Source of the DNA: Gibbula magus
Lineage: Eukaryota; Mollusca; Gastropoda; Trochida; Trochidae
Length of the DNA: 64,000 nt
NCBI GenBank assembly: GCA_936450465.1
Contig: OW388297.1
Span: 58,656,581-58,720,580, forward strand
Reading direction: 5' to 3'
Shown here in pieces: positions 35,945 through 47,639 of this stretch (the stretch's first letter is position 1; every line of letters begins with the position of its first letter). The notes under the pieces were generated by a model that saw only the letters and a program-made list of their open reading frames with translations, was not told the origin of the DNA and did no database searches. The position numbers were made by a program, and so were the translations under genes.

Positions 35945-37033
35945 TATTTATTATATGATGTTAGTAACATAGGTAACGTACTGTTACAAAATATGATAGA
36001 TCGATATTGATGTATGGTAAAGCTATTATACAAATTGAAAATAAATAAAATCAAAAACGAATAATCAGCAATATCATTTCACGAGACGTTATGTAGTCAA
36101 ACACCGTTTGTATGACGCTATGAACACTCGATTGCATTTACATGATGACAACGTAATAAAGAGGTATGCTTATTTGAAAACTCCAATTTCTCTTGCGTTT
36201 ACATTATTTCTTCTTATTTTATAATTATTCATTTCCAATTGCGAAATATGTCTCCAAATAAAATATAAAAGAAATCTTATTAGAATAAGTTCAAATTAGT
36301 AACCACATCTTGAATAGGAAGTTATCGTATGGAAAATAGTTGGACCACGTGCTCTGCTGCTTTGATTTTACGTAAATTATATCGCTATTGAAAACGAGTT
36401 CCTTTGAATTTAAAATACTTATTTAGAAGGTACATATAATTTGGTCCATGATTTGAACTTTTGATGAACTATTTGCAATGAAATTATTTGAAATTTCTCG
36501 TCTATCTTGATGCAAATTTGCTTGTAAACTCGCTTGTGTAAACTCGCTCAAACTAGCACTGTCGGTAAATCATAGTTGGTAAACATTGATTTTAAATTAC
36601 GAACCATTTTATGCATGTTATTGATAAATCAAATTAATAGTTATAGCTATCGTGCTATGTTTAATAGTATGCAATGAATGAAGAACCAACAAATCGTCAT
36701 ACTTTCTAATACTTTATTCATAAACAAAATTTACTTCCGGGTTCGTCTTTTTGGACCAAAGATGAAATGTCCGACTGGCAAAAATTGAATCTGCATCCCT
36801 GGATGTTACCATTGTAACTACGTCCGAAAGGGGTTGTATTCACGCCGAGCGGCCGCTAGGAGCAGCCCATCACCACAGTAACACTGTGACGTCATAAGCC
36901 AATTCGCCGTGTGAGACCATTGTTTTATGACGACAAACTATATCACTGTTCGCAGTGAAAATATAAGTTATTTTCACTGTAGCTTGATAGACAGTTTATT
37001 TCACTGATAAATTTCATTGCTTGTCATATATAA
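35945..37033. other. No gene seen
   Basis: AT-rich sequence with no convincing frame, splice pair or repeat. A CRE site (TGACGTCA) lies near 36888 and a NotI-like GCGGCCGC near 36849. Confidence 0.4.
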
Positions 37034-37425
37034 ATAGGTTTATATATGAATCAGCACTTGTTAGCTCTGTCCCTTAGGTACACCTCAGCTATAACAGTGT
37101 TTTAGTAACGGCCGCGAACGAGCGCTGTATAGGTAAATCTTAAACCGTTGCTGAAAGTGTGTGTTAGTTACTTTTTCGATATTGGCGATTCATCCACAGA
37201 ATACATCACTGTCACCCATTTCAGAATACATAGGGTTATATTTGAATCAGCAGATGTTCGGTCTGTCTCTTGGTTCATAACAGCTACAACAATTGTTTGT
37301 AACAATGCATTGCTGCGAACATGCATTGTTGGCGCCTTTTAATTCAATCAGATGAGAGTTTCAAGTTGTTTACTTATTCAATAATATATTATTGTGCAAG
37401 GAACACGTTACTGACAACATTCCAG
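37034..37425. repeat. Two further copies of the ~206-bp repeat
   Basis: Copies start at about 37034 and 37229 and share ATAGGTTTATATATGAATC, the CCGCGAACG segment and TTGCTGAAAGTGTG with the array at 35164-35790. They flank about 1.2 kb of unrelated sequence. Confidence 0.8.
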
Positions 37426-38229
37426 ATTGTATACGTTCATCCTTATTCGAATTGACCATTTTCCAGTTTTGACGTTTAGAGTTATCCGCCCTTGACCGCG
37501 GGCAACGTCACGCTTGATGCTAATGGGAAACAGCGTTACCTCGCGACTGGGCGATGTGGAAATAACAATTGATGAGCTTGAGAAGGTCTTAGTTTGAAAA
37601 AGCAAAATGACAAAGATTTACACTTCAACAATTTAGTGTATTTTACAAGCCTTTTCTTCTATGTTATAAAAATAAAGCATTCTGACAGCGACCATACGGC
37701 TCTAAGCGACCATAAGGCGTTGGTAATCCGTTGCGAAAAAAATTTTCATAATTATACTTTCAGTCAATTGTTTTCAAATATGTTTTACCGTGTCAGAATT
37801 AAACTCAGCTATATTATATAATTACAGTGTAATTGTTTTGACGGTTGTTATGACGTCAGCAACATTTTAAATAGTATCATACAGACGCAGTTTTATCATG
37901 GTGATGTTGGCTATTGACACCGTACATATAAATATCGTATATTAATCAAATGTTTTTCACCTATATGTTCACAGAAATACGGCATGTCATGGTGAATTTA
38001 CAGTACATCATAAATTTACAAAAGCCAACAGTAATACAAGAAATAATGAAATTCATTGTAGGCTACTTACTTACAGTATAACATTTCTAAAGACAACTTC
38101 AACAAATGCCATTAATCTTCATCAGTACGTATCAATTACATTAGTAAACAAGTTATTGTTCAAATCTACCTGTAAAAGTCGAAGAACAATTTGGATTTCC
38201 ATATGTTTCGGATTCCTTGACAATTATAT
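37426..38229. other. No gene seen
   Basis: Sequence with short open frames only (37408-37605, 37594-37821). None has a domain or splice support. It may hold decayed repeats that I cannot resolve by eye. Confidence 0.35.
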
Positions 38230-38740
38230 TTTGGAAACTTAATAAAGATTCAACGGCAATAACTCCGTAAAAATAATATTTCGGAACTGGACATTGAACT
38301 CGACAAAGAGTATCATCTGGACTACCTACACGTTAAATTTCATTCACCTAGGTGTAATAGTCGCCGGGAAAACTTGTCCGGATTAGAGCATCACATCTCT
38401 TTCGGTAATAAGTTCAATTTCGGATTCAAGGGCCATAACTGCGCAATATTTCAGAACTGCTTTCGAACTCGATAAAGAATATGGTCATGAGTACTCACAA
38501 CCAAAATATCATTCACCTAGAAAACTTGTCCGGATTGGACACAATAAAACTAAGTCCAAAAAGTGACGTTTCCATGGAAATGACAAACAATTTAAATCTC
38601 AGAAAATTGTGCGCGATGGGAAGAACATGGTTAACAACTGTACAAAGTTTGGTTGATGTACCTTTGACGGCTTTTGAGGAAATTAACCGGAAGGAAGGAC
38701 GGACGGAAGGACGGAAGGAATGAACGCTATATACGGGGGT
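38230..38740. repeat. Diverged dimer ending in GGAC/GGAA repeats
   Basis: Two copies (about 38240-38400 and 38420-38560) share GGCAATAACTCCG/GGCCATAACTGCG, ATATTTC, GAACTCGA, AAAGA and ATTCACCTAG followed by GAAAACTTGTCCGGATT. The repeat ends in short GGACGGAAGG runs at about 38695-38718. Non-coding. Confidence 0.7.
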
Positions 38741-39258
38741 ATAATTATTACACAGAGTTATATACAGCAACGATTTGGTTGATGTTGATGAAAATTGTAG
38801 GGATATATAACTATTGTAGTTGTGTGTGGTTGTCTACATAATACAAGTATCGAACCAAAAGATAAAGAACATTAGAATGTGTTGATTGCTTAAAACATTA
38901 CATATACATATTTAGGGTGAAAGTTAAATATAATCACCTTGGTGAAACACTTTGATTGAATTAACAGCACACGGGTTTTCTCTCACACGTTATGACGTAA
39001 TCACCGTTCAGGGAGAATAATTACATTTTTATAAAATGCAGTTCTCATAATAAATCAAATGACAAATGCACAACATTTACTTTAATTCAAGTCTAAATAT
39101 TTTATTTATAAACAAAATATTAAAGTGCAAGTCCTGTATTGTATTGTGTAATTGAACGAAGATTTATTTGATTACCAAATTCATCGCTTAATATGAATTT
39201 GTTGTAATTAAATGTATATAGCACCGTACATATATGTTGACCAAATCTCACATGTTTA
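38741..39258. other. No gene seen
   Basis: AT-rich stretch without supported frames, splice pairs or recognisable repeats. Confidence 0.4.
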
Positions 39259-39262
39259 TTAA

Positions 39263-39617
39263 AGGGGCTGTAGCACGTTTTTGGCAAAATTTATTTTTTC
39301 AAATTTCCTATTTATAATGATAGTTTGTGTCATTTAAATTTACTTTAGAGGATAAACCATCTTATTGCACAAACCAATAATCCGTAGTAGTAATAAAGGT
39401 GTTGCGTATAAAGCAAAAAATGCATGGCGGCCATTTTATTGTGAACACAATTTATTATTTCAAATGACAAAAACGATTCCCATGACCTTACTGAGCTACG
39501 TACACTCATTTTTAACTTGATTTTCCGAAGAGAGAAGGGTGTTTTACTATTGTTAAAATTATTTTTCAAATACAATTCATCGACTTATTTGAGCAAAAAA
39601 AACGTGCTACTGCCCCT
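39263..39617. mobile_element. 355-bp TTAA MITE
   Basis: Inverted ends AGGGGCTGTAGCACGTTTTT at the left and the complement of AGGGGCAGTAGCACGTTTTT at the right, with TTAA duplications at 39259-39262 and 39618-39621. The 5'-RR ends and TTAA target again fit Kolobok-like elements. The 1.2-kb array units carry a related phrase, GTGCTACAGCCCCTTTAA. Confidence 0.88.
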
Positions 39618-39621
39618 TTAA

Positions 39622-40734
39622 GGCGTTTCTGTTTATTTCACTTTTGAATCAACTTAATAGACATTGGATCATATCTTACAAAGCGTATATAATGTAACAG
39701 AAGTGGTTGGCGCTTTAGGTCTAGTGACGCATACAGCCTATACAAGATTTAAGAGTATCTATAAATGTAAGAAATTAATTTATAGATATATTCAAATACA
39801 TCCATTTAAGTTAATGTTAAGTTAAGTACATGTCAAAACTATTTCAGGTAAGGGGCATGTACATGTCTCCAGAAATTTAATTGATTCCTTTTGAGTTTGT
39901 CACATGTATATATCTTCTTTGGAGTGTCAGTTAAACATACATTTTCATAAACATAACTATTTTGAATTCCTCAGAGATGAAAGCTAGGCATGAAAAGTAA
40001 TAAATTGTGACTACCAGTCGCTCATTGCCATCATGAGTATGATATTTAATTTAACAATAGATTGTTAAAGAAGTGGAAACAAACTGCAGATCAAAATGAT
40101 AAATTTAATAAACTTATTTTCCCTCAAACAATGAGGACCTATTTTTATTTTTATTTTTTATTTCATGAATTAAATAAATTATTATGTTTTGTCTGTTGAA
40201 AAATATAACCAAATTAAATTGGACTGAATTTTAATGATTAAGCTATAGGCCTACCCGTGGTCGAGTCAGTCGCTTAATCTTTCTTGATGTATGCTATTCA
40301 CACAACTTTTTAATAAATTTAATGCACTACCATAATTATTATGTCATGTATTATTTATAAAATAATAATTTCTTCCTCGCCATAAAACAAAATACATGTG
40401 ATTATATGTAGGTCTATGATGCCGTTAGGCCTATAAGGTAAATACCACCATGTGTAGCCTTGTTCATTTGATAATTTCAAGGAAAATAACTGCTATCGTT
40501 GACTTTTTCAAGCAAGGTCTTTGATGGTTAATCCTTTGACACATGTCAATGTTCGTGGCATGGTATGTTTAGGTCGAAGCGAGCGTGAAATTGTAACCAA
40601 AATAACGTTGAACTGAACGTCAGCTTTGACGGCTTGCCCGCGGTCACGTGATTTTTCAAAGGGACGTCACTCTAAACCCACTCGTTTCGCCATACTGGAA
40701 AATGGTCAATTAAATTAGGTCTCTCCAGGGTACA
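39622..40734. other. No gene seen
   Basis: AT-rich sequence. No supported coding frame, splice pair or repeat was found. Confidence 0.4.
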
Positions 40735-40990
40735 TACATTAATCCATCCATGCATAAATACGCATACGAACAGACATACGCATACATACTTGTATAGGCA
40801 AAGGTAGGATCGTACGCATAGGTACGTTAGGTTGTGCATATGTGCGTGTGTCCCTGCGTGCGTAAGGTGTGTATGCATGCGTATGTGCTTGCTTGCGTAC
40901 GCATACGTACGTATATACGCAAAGGTATGATTGAACCCACATGTACGTGTCTACGCATGTTTACGTATTACGTGCGTGCGATTGCGTACG
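40735..40990. repeat. Low-complexity TACG/TGCG tract
   Basis: About 250 bp built of ACGCATAC, GTACG, TGCGTGCG and similar words, largely alternating purine and pyrimidine. It is not a perfect tandem repeat. Overlapping frames on both strands (40672-41046) are products of this composition. Confidence 0.75.
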
Positions 40991-41327
40991 TGCCTAACAT
41001 CATGGACCACAAATTAGACCTATTAAGAGAACCAAAGCTTTCTTGAATTCTATAAATGTAACATACAATTTTCTTCTTTTATTCATCTTTTATCATTTGT
41101 GATAAAATGATCAGTAATGAGCTGATAATTTTTTAAAAAATTAGTGACATATGCATTTAAATATAATTGCAGGTGTATATGGATCAATGTGTGATCTGAT
41201 TATAGTTATAACATGAGTTATTGTTCTGTTATGAACATATATTACCGGTAATGAATAAAATCTATGACGCATTCCTCTTGGTTTCAGACTTCTCCTTTAA
41301 AAAAACTTCCTATTTCATACTTTCCAC

Positions 41328-41549
41328 CAACTTCCCAATGCAAGGCATAACTCTTGCCAGTCTCCATTACTGGCTGATTTAGGCCTTGCAGTATTTCCTT
41401 ACAAAATCTGTGATTAGAAATCCAGGCCTGCTATGCATTTCTCGTGCAGCGATTCACTATCTTGACACAACAAAACGAGGGAAATACCGCAAGGGTTAAA
41501 TCAGCCAGTAATCAGACTGGCAAGAGTTATGCCTTGTGTTTGGAAGTTG
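41328..41549. mobile_element. 222-bp MITE with 9-bp target duplication (MULE-like)
   Basis: Long inverted arms (about 75 bp each) start CAACTTCC and share AAGGCATAACTCTTGCCAG and TACTGGCTGATTTA. They are flanked by a perfect 9-bp direct repeat, ACTTTCCAC, at 41319-41327 and 41550-41558. A 9-bp duplication with long inverted repeats is the Mutator-like pattern. No coding capacity. Confidence 0.85.
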
Positions 41550-42070
41550 ACTTTCCACTTGTTGTCCATCCTAAAACAGCGTTAAACCCACACCTCTTCA
41601 TCCGGGATGAACATTTTCTATAGCTATTGTGAATTAAGGCACAGACCTTTTTTAGTTGACACACTGCATGAGGACAGACCAGAGATAAGGAGAGATACTA
41701 TTTATTAGGCTGGGCCTGTACGTTGACATTCACTATAAACAGTTCTTGTCCTGTAGGCACACAATATTTTGCAAGCATACGTGTGAAAGTACATGAAAAA
41801 CAATTTTGAAACATTCTCGCAAAATATACCGGTTATCAGGAACTAAAGGAGATATAGAAGTTTTAGCCTAATATGTTTATGTTAAAGAAACTTATAAGCC
41901 TCAGAGTCGCAGCTTTCTCAATGGCTGTGAGTACGGGTTTAACAAACCAATGTATTTTTAAAAATTGCTTTTGACTATTTGGCCAATTTTCGACCATTTG
42001 GCCAAAATTTCTTTTGACTATTTGTGTAGCACCGCCTACAACACTTATAATCTTATTAATACTTTTGTAG

Positions 42071-42679
42071 AACAATGTTGCAACATCATAGTTTGGGGGA
42101 AAAGTGATGTCATCGACGATCTGAAATGCAATGATGTGAGTGAAATCACGTAAGCTTGTGTGATGGGGGATTCTAAAGGTAGACCAAATTGTAAATGAGC
42201 TTACCAAACTGTCACCATTTATAATTACTTCCTTGTAGTAGGCTTACCTCCCTTTATTCGTGCCTGGATCAGTTCGTCTGGTTTGACTCGTTAACAATTA
42301 ATAGCTAGAGAGTCAGTCGAATGTTAGTAACAACCTTGGTCTTTCTGTAATTCAGGTAACCGTGGACTGTACTGTATGGTTACCCAGATGGTTCTGCTAC
42401 ACGACATTCGTAGACAGGGTGCACGGCATTCCTAATACTACCCACATGGCCTGTACGCATGTGTGATCATTTCATAATTGTTAACAATTTTTACTTTCAG
42501 GTCAGGCGAAATCAGAGGCTGCGTTTGATTTGCTGACTCGATTGTTCGCAAGTCTTCGAGAACGGCCAAATCGACTCTGGAGTCGAGTCATGAACGTACT
42601 CTCCGACTTTAGTCCCCTAGCTACCCCTTTCAATATGAGACACCCTCCTCTTCAAAATTCCTGGGTCAGCCTATTATAA
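42071..42679 (+). CDS. Last two exons of a putative CARD-like gene
   Basis: Exon A (42071-42135) follows acceptor TACTTTTGTAG, encodes QCCNIIVWGKSDVIDDLKCND and ends at donor GAT/GTGAGT in phase 0. Exon B opens at 42506 after TTTCAGGTCAG in phase 0 (or at 42501 in phase 1) and encodes AKSEAAFDLLTRLFASLRE, then RPNRLWSRVMNVLSD and about 20 residues to TAA at 42677. AATAAA follows at 42699, 20 bp after the stop. The pattern VIDDL ... AAFDLLTRL ... LWSRVMNVL ... SPLA has the helix spacing and hydrophobic rhythm of the second half of a CARD as in RIG-I-like receptors, although the region between helices 2 and 4 is short. The 5' exons were not found. Exon B is the firmer of the two. Confidence 0.42.
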
Positions 42680-43046
42680 TTATGGAGATTTAATCTGTAA
42701 TAAATTATTAAACATTTTTTGCTTTAATAGCTGTATTCCAATCATTAATTAATACATTGGGATGTGGTGAATTCGTAAACCAGATATATATATATTGTTC
42801 TACTTCCCAAACTGTATAATATTGATCTCACCCTTACAGTTCTCAACATATGTCCTGCAAGCGAAATTGTAAATTCGTTTCTATGGAAACAGCTCTAAAG
42901 AAAACCAAAGAAGTTAAAACTCATTTAAACAGCACGTCTAAAAGGACATTTTGAGTTATGCTTCGGAAACAAAATTGAAGATGTTTCCCCATGAAATAAA
43001 GTCCAAAGAAGTTGAAAAACCCCAAAAGCACATCTAAAAAGAAGAA

Positions 43047-43067
43047 GGGGGGGGGGGGGGGGGGGGG
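43047..43067. repeat. Poly-G run, 21 bases
   Basis: Uninterrupted run of 21 G bases. Its length is likely to vary or be misread by sequencing. Confidence 0.95.
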
Positions 43068-43554
43068 TAAAAACAAATAAAGTTCGAAGTGAGTCAACTT
43101 TTTTTTCGGTGTTGACGCCGATTTCGAGTTGTCTACAGCGTGACAGCTAGGTAACAGATTTCGCCAATCATTACATTTTTGGGGAGAGGGGTGGACATAT
43201 AATTATAAATTTAGTTATAACGGAGAACTGTATTAGATGTATATTGATAACATAAATTTCCATCTGGGTAATGAGAAATATATTATACTCAAAGCGCATG
43301 CGTTGACTTGGGCGCCCGTGTTGTAAATCAAGCGCAAGCAGAGTTAGTAGGGGATTCCCCAGTCCTGTCGAATGATGTTCGAAACTTCAGAGGAAGTCAG
43401 TAACATCGCTTTGCTTGACATGACTTTCGCCTCGGAAGTCACAGTCTAACTTGTGTATACATTATAACTAGGCCAACTAGCACGACACGCAGGTACAGTA
43501 CCCTCCACTATAGGCCAACTAGCACGACACACAGGTACAGTACCCTCCACTATA

Positions 43555-44127
43555 ATTTCTTGAGCTGGTACGGAAACCTGTCTGTTCGGAATAAAAACAA
43601 ACTCTCAAAAATTGTTAAAACAGCTTCAAAAATTATTGGACTTCCAATTGAAAGTATCGGCGAATATTATGAGCAGCAAATTTCCAAAAAAAACAAACAA
43701 AATTTTAAGTGACCAATCACATATCCTTTTTTCGGAATATTCTTGGCTACCTTCAGGACGCAGACTGCGCATGCCGACTGGGAGAACAAACAGGTTTCGC
43801 TACTCTTTTATACCAAACAGTGTTCGTTCGTACAACGACCTATTTATTGAATAATGTCATATTTTTATTTGATCAAGTGAATTGTGAGTGTGACTAACTC
43901 GGATGTGTTCATGTTAATTAGTCAAATTCTATTATGCAAAATAATATTATCATGTATATTTTGTTTGCGATGTGTGTTTGAAACTGGAGAACTGTATATA
44001 TGATGTAAAACAAATTTCCCTTGGGACAATAAAGACATTATCTTATCTTATCTTATCTTATCTTATCTTATCTTATCTTATCTTATCTTATCTTATCTTA
44101 TCTTATCTTATCTTATCTTATCTTATA
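43555..44127 (+). mobile_element. 5'-truncated LINE with (TTATC)n tail
   Basis: The frame 43557-43854 encodes about 98 residues up to TAA. They match the C-terminus of a non-LTR retrotransposon reverse transcriptase protein (CR1/jockey-like or RTE-like tail): SWYGNLSVRNKNKLSKIV, ASKIIGL, ILSDQSHILFSEYSWLPSGR and a final RFRYSFIPNSVRSYN. Then follow about 180 bp of 3' untranslated sequence, AATAAA at about 44027, and about seventeen copies of TTATC/TCTTA (44038-44125). Only the 3' end is present, as usual for 5'-truncated insertions by target-primed reverse transcription. The track of similar tail words at 52965-52990 suggests a second, shorter copy. Confidence 0.85.
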
Positions 44128-44152
44128 GGCCAACTAGCACGACACACAGGTA

Positions 44153-44370
44153 CTGGCTGGCGACCAATTATCGCCGCATACCAATTATCGCCAACTATAG
44201 CTACAGCGCTTGCGCAGACAACTTTATCCTATGGTTCCCTATTATTTCACACATTGAGATATCACCAAACTGATAATCAACAAAAGTTCAATTCAACTTA
44301 AGTATTTAGCCATGTATATAGCTATGTGTTGGCGATAATTGGTATGCGGCGATAATTGGTCGCCAGCCAG
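44153..44370. mobile_element. 218-bp palindromic MITE in a TA site
   Basis: Perfect 40-bp inverted ends start CTGGCTGGCGACC and each contains ACCAATTATCGCC twice. The element is flanked by TA (44151-44152, 44371-44372). Sister copies of the 42-bp host repeat show the uninterrupted site GGTACAGTACCC, which proves the insertion and its ends. No coding capacity. A TA target suggests Tc1/mariner mobilisation. Confidence 0.92.
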
Positions 44371-44431
44371 TACAGTACCCTCCACTATAGGCCAACTAGC
44401 ACGACACACAGGTACAGTACCCTCCACTATA

Positions 44432-45032
44432 GATCGACAGGCGCTGTCTCATCACTGATTTCTTTGTAAAAGTGAACAAATTATTATTTTGAAATTAACA
44501 TTCTCCAAAATGTGTAAAATTTAGCTCATATCTCGACTGAAAGTGAAAAGAAAGTCAAGTATCACATCACATTTGACACAAGTTTATTCTCAGGATATTA
44601 CACTAAACCAGGCACTAATGGTAGATTTGAGTAGATAAACAGTAAATTAATAAAAAAATTGTTGTTGTTGATAATGTACTTATGATATCAATCGCTCGAT
44701 TTTCATATCATGTACATCCAAAGAAATTTGGTTTCAAAGACAAGTACCCCTCGCATCAATAGAAACTGACATGATCTAGCCTAAACAGAACGTGCTACAT
44801 AACAACAAGTATGATAATACCATCAAAATATGACATATATTATTATATAATCTTTTTGATTAAGAACTTCAAGTAAAATACCTCATTGGGTAAAACATGT
44901 ATTTAAATTAATATATAATGAAATGAATTGGTAAATAAATAAATGCCAAACATTATATATTTCAATGTATTTAGGAACTCATAAACCTTAAACATCAGGT
45001 ATGAAAAGAGGTCCATTGTCTCATAGACAACA
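44432..45032. other. No gene seen
   Basis: AT-rich stretch with no supported frame, splice pair or repeat. Confidence 0.4.
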
Positions 45033-45287
<255 letters not shown>

Positions 45288-45975
45288 TGAGGGCAGCGTT
45301 TAACCTCACCTCATTTTCATAGATAGGAATATTGTCCAATCCTATTCACGTCTATCAACTTTTATATTTAACTTTCGGTTTTCTATATTTGGAATGACAC
45401 ATATTTGATCAAAATATAGGGCAAACTGACCGAGGTTCGGAAAGTGTTCCAATCTAAATACTTTTGCTCGTTGTATTTTCAATATTTGACTCTTTAACAG
45501 CAGTTTTAGGCGAGTATACCAATTCGCCCAAGGTTCGGACAATTTTGACCTTGGTTCGGACAGGGTCGCCCGAAGTTCGGACAGTTCGTTTCCAGTCCAG
45601 CATGGACACAGAAAGGGTGACAGATAAACTGCAGTGCGATATTTGTTTCAGCCTGTAATGTACTTTTAATAAATAATTTTTTAAAGTTATTAGTAGGCAG
45701 GATAATTAATTACATCTATTCACACACAGGTAAGAACGTTTTATGTCACGTGTAAAAGCTCTGAGCAATAAGAATAGCTCACATTTTTAAAAATCTATTC
45801 AAATTGATTTCACCTTTACCATGGGTCGGGTACAGTATCATTTTATTACTACTTGCTTACAATTTAATACACATGCATCTGTTAAAAAAAACTTTTAAGT
45901 AAATACATAAAAATTATCAAGGAGTCTAAGCAGGCTGTCATTGTAATCATAATCGAACAACAGCCGTGTTTATCC

Positions 45976-46005
45976 AGGGACCTTATATACGTATATAAGG
46001 TCCCT
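45976..46005. repeat. Perfect 30-bp palindrome
   Basis: Arm AGGGACCTTATATAC is followed directly by its exact complement with no loop. It lies inside the 1.95-kb element. It could extrude as a cruciform or mark a deleted foldback insertion. Confidence 0.95.
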
Positions 46006-46718
46006 TGTTTATCCCGCCGTCCTAAGTGATGCGCATCATGTTTTAGCGTTTGTGGTTCAAATACATCTTAAGAAATTTCTAACAGTATATAAAAACAATG
46101 AAAATATATGGTTCAAGTAATTACTCGGCTATAATTAAATGATTTACGGTACTCTAACCACGTGTAGCCTAGATGTAAACAAAACCTCTAGGGGGGACCG
46201 GGAGCAACAATGTTGTACATGTGCATTAATTCTTAAATTGTTATTCTTTTCATAGGTTATAAAATATGATAATGCTTAGTAAAAACTACAGTGTAACACA
46301 TTGAAGTTATTAATCCTAATAGATACAGTTGGAGTTATGTGATACGCATTGTTCATTTGTAACACATTTAGATAACTTGGTATTCTTTGTTACATTGAGA
46401 TAAACAAAAGATGAGAGTCGACAAGTGACACAACACAAATATTTAATCAATCATTTCAACACCATACAGTGCCCTGTTGGCAGACATGTCGATCAGTTTC
46501 CTCTCTTCAGTGTTCGTGAGTTTGTTGTACCCCGTTCTTACCATACACTTTAACCCTGCCTTTATTTATTTACATTGACCCGATCAGAAATTGTAGATTT
46601 CACAATGTTATACATATTGGCAGCTGTGAACAGCTTTCATAAGTCTGGGGATTTGACATGTTTCTAACGCAGCTTTTACTTGTCTGGCAGACTGGTTACC
46701 GGAGATACGGCCACTATG

Positions 46719-46743
46719 ACGTCACTGTAATATATGACGTCAT
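46719..46743. promoter_or_regulatory. CRE-like pair
   Basis: TGACGTCA half/full sites lie in TATGACGTCACTG and ATATGACGTCATG, about 17 bp apart. They resemble CREB/ATF sites. No adjacent gene start was found. Confidence 0.35.
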
Positions 46744-47639
46744 GTAGGCATCGCATAAAATGGCGCCATATCATTAGAGCACTGTACCATGCAAAACAAT
46801 CTTATTTTATTGTTTTACTGTCCATTATGAAATTCCCGTGTGAAACCAAAAATGTTACCGCCATTTTATTCGGCAGCCGGAAGTGTCCGAGCCTTGGTCG
46901 ATTTGTGTCCGAACTTTGGTCTACTTGTGTCTGAACCATGGTCAAACTTGTCCGAACCAAGGTCATTTTGACATGTTATCAAAATTGCAATTCTAAACCC
47001 AAGAATAAATTTGAAAGTACTAAAATACAAAGTTAATCGACTACCTAATAGTTTCTTCATGTACGTGCATATATTTGAAAGAATATGATCGCTTCCTTCA
47101 TTCCCCGAAAATTACGTTCACACAAATATTTCGTCGATTTCTTTCATGAAACCGTTATTTGTACCTATCGCTAAATTTCGTTTTTAAAATATACGTGACT
47201 GTCAGATATTTCTCAAATGAATCAAGTATTGTCAGAAAATTAACAGAAATATTTAGAAACCAAAGGAGTGTTACAATTTGCTTTGTTTTTGTGTCAGCTG
47301 TAAATTGAAAGTGTCCGAAGTTCGGGCGACTTTGGGTGATGTCCGAGCTTAGGTCAGTTTGCTCTATATATAGTTGTAAAACATTTAACATGGCATTCTA
47401 TGGGAACTGTTTTTATTTAATGTAGGCCTACATATATAGATAATAATCTTGTGTAGACATATCATTTGAAGCAGTTATAATTACATAATATTAATCTCTT
47501 ATTCTGATTTAAGCTGTTGTTACAATTCACTCACTAAGTCATCAACCTGAGATATTAAATCATGTAATTTCTGATGAGCTACAGAGCCCATGGCTCTATT
47601 TTTCTGGAGTGAGATGAATGTTCTTTGAGTGACATCGTT

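Larger units (their letters stand above)
43471..44431. repeat. 42-bp tandem repeat broken by two insertions
   Basis: Copies of a 42-bp unit starting GGCCAACTAGCACGACAC and ending ACCCTCCACTATA lie at 43471-43512, 43513-43554, 44128-44389 (interrupted) and 44390-44431. A LINE fragment separates copies 2 and 3, and a MITE splits copy 3 after GGTA. The intact copies show the empty sites of both insertions. Confidence 0.92.
45419..47364. mobile_element. 1.95-kb element with TTCGGACA-rich ends
   Basis: Left end GGGCAAACTGACCGAGGTTC and right end, inverted, GAGCAAACTGACCTAAGCTC, flanked by TATA at 45415-45418 and 47365-47368. Both subterminal regions repeat words such as AAGTTCGGACA and AAGGTCA (45425-45600; 46880-46965; 47310-47350, inverted). 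No transposase frame was found. The TA/TATA duplication suggests a Tc1/mariner-like cut-and-paste element, but the class is uncertain. Confidence 0.7.

Noticed and set aside
42136..42150. Extending CARD-like exon A to the donor ATCAC/GTAAGC
   Set aside because: It would keep more of the expected helix but leaves phase 2, which puts a stop early in exon B.
41863..42207. Minus-strand frame with AFQIVDD, as in isoprenyl diphosphate synthases
   Set aside because: Only one short motif fits; the rest lacks the aspartate-rich motifs, and the opposite strand holds a better exon.
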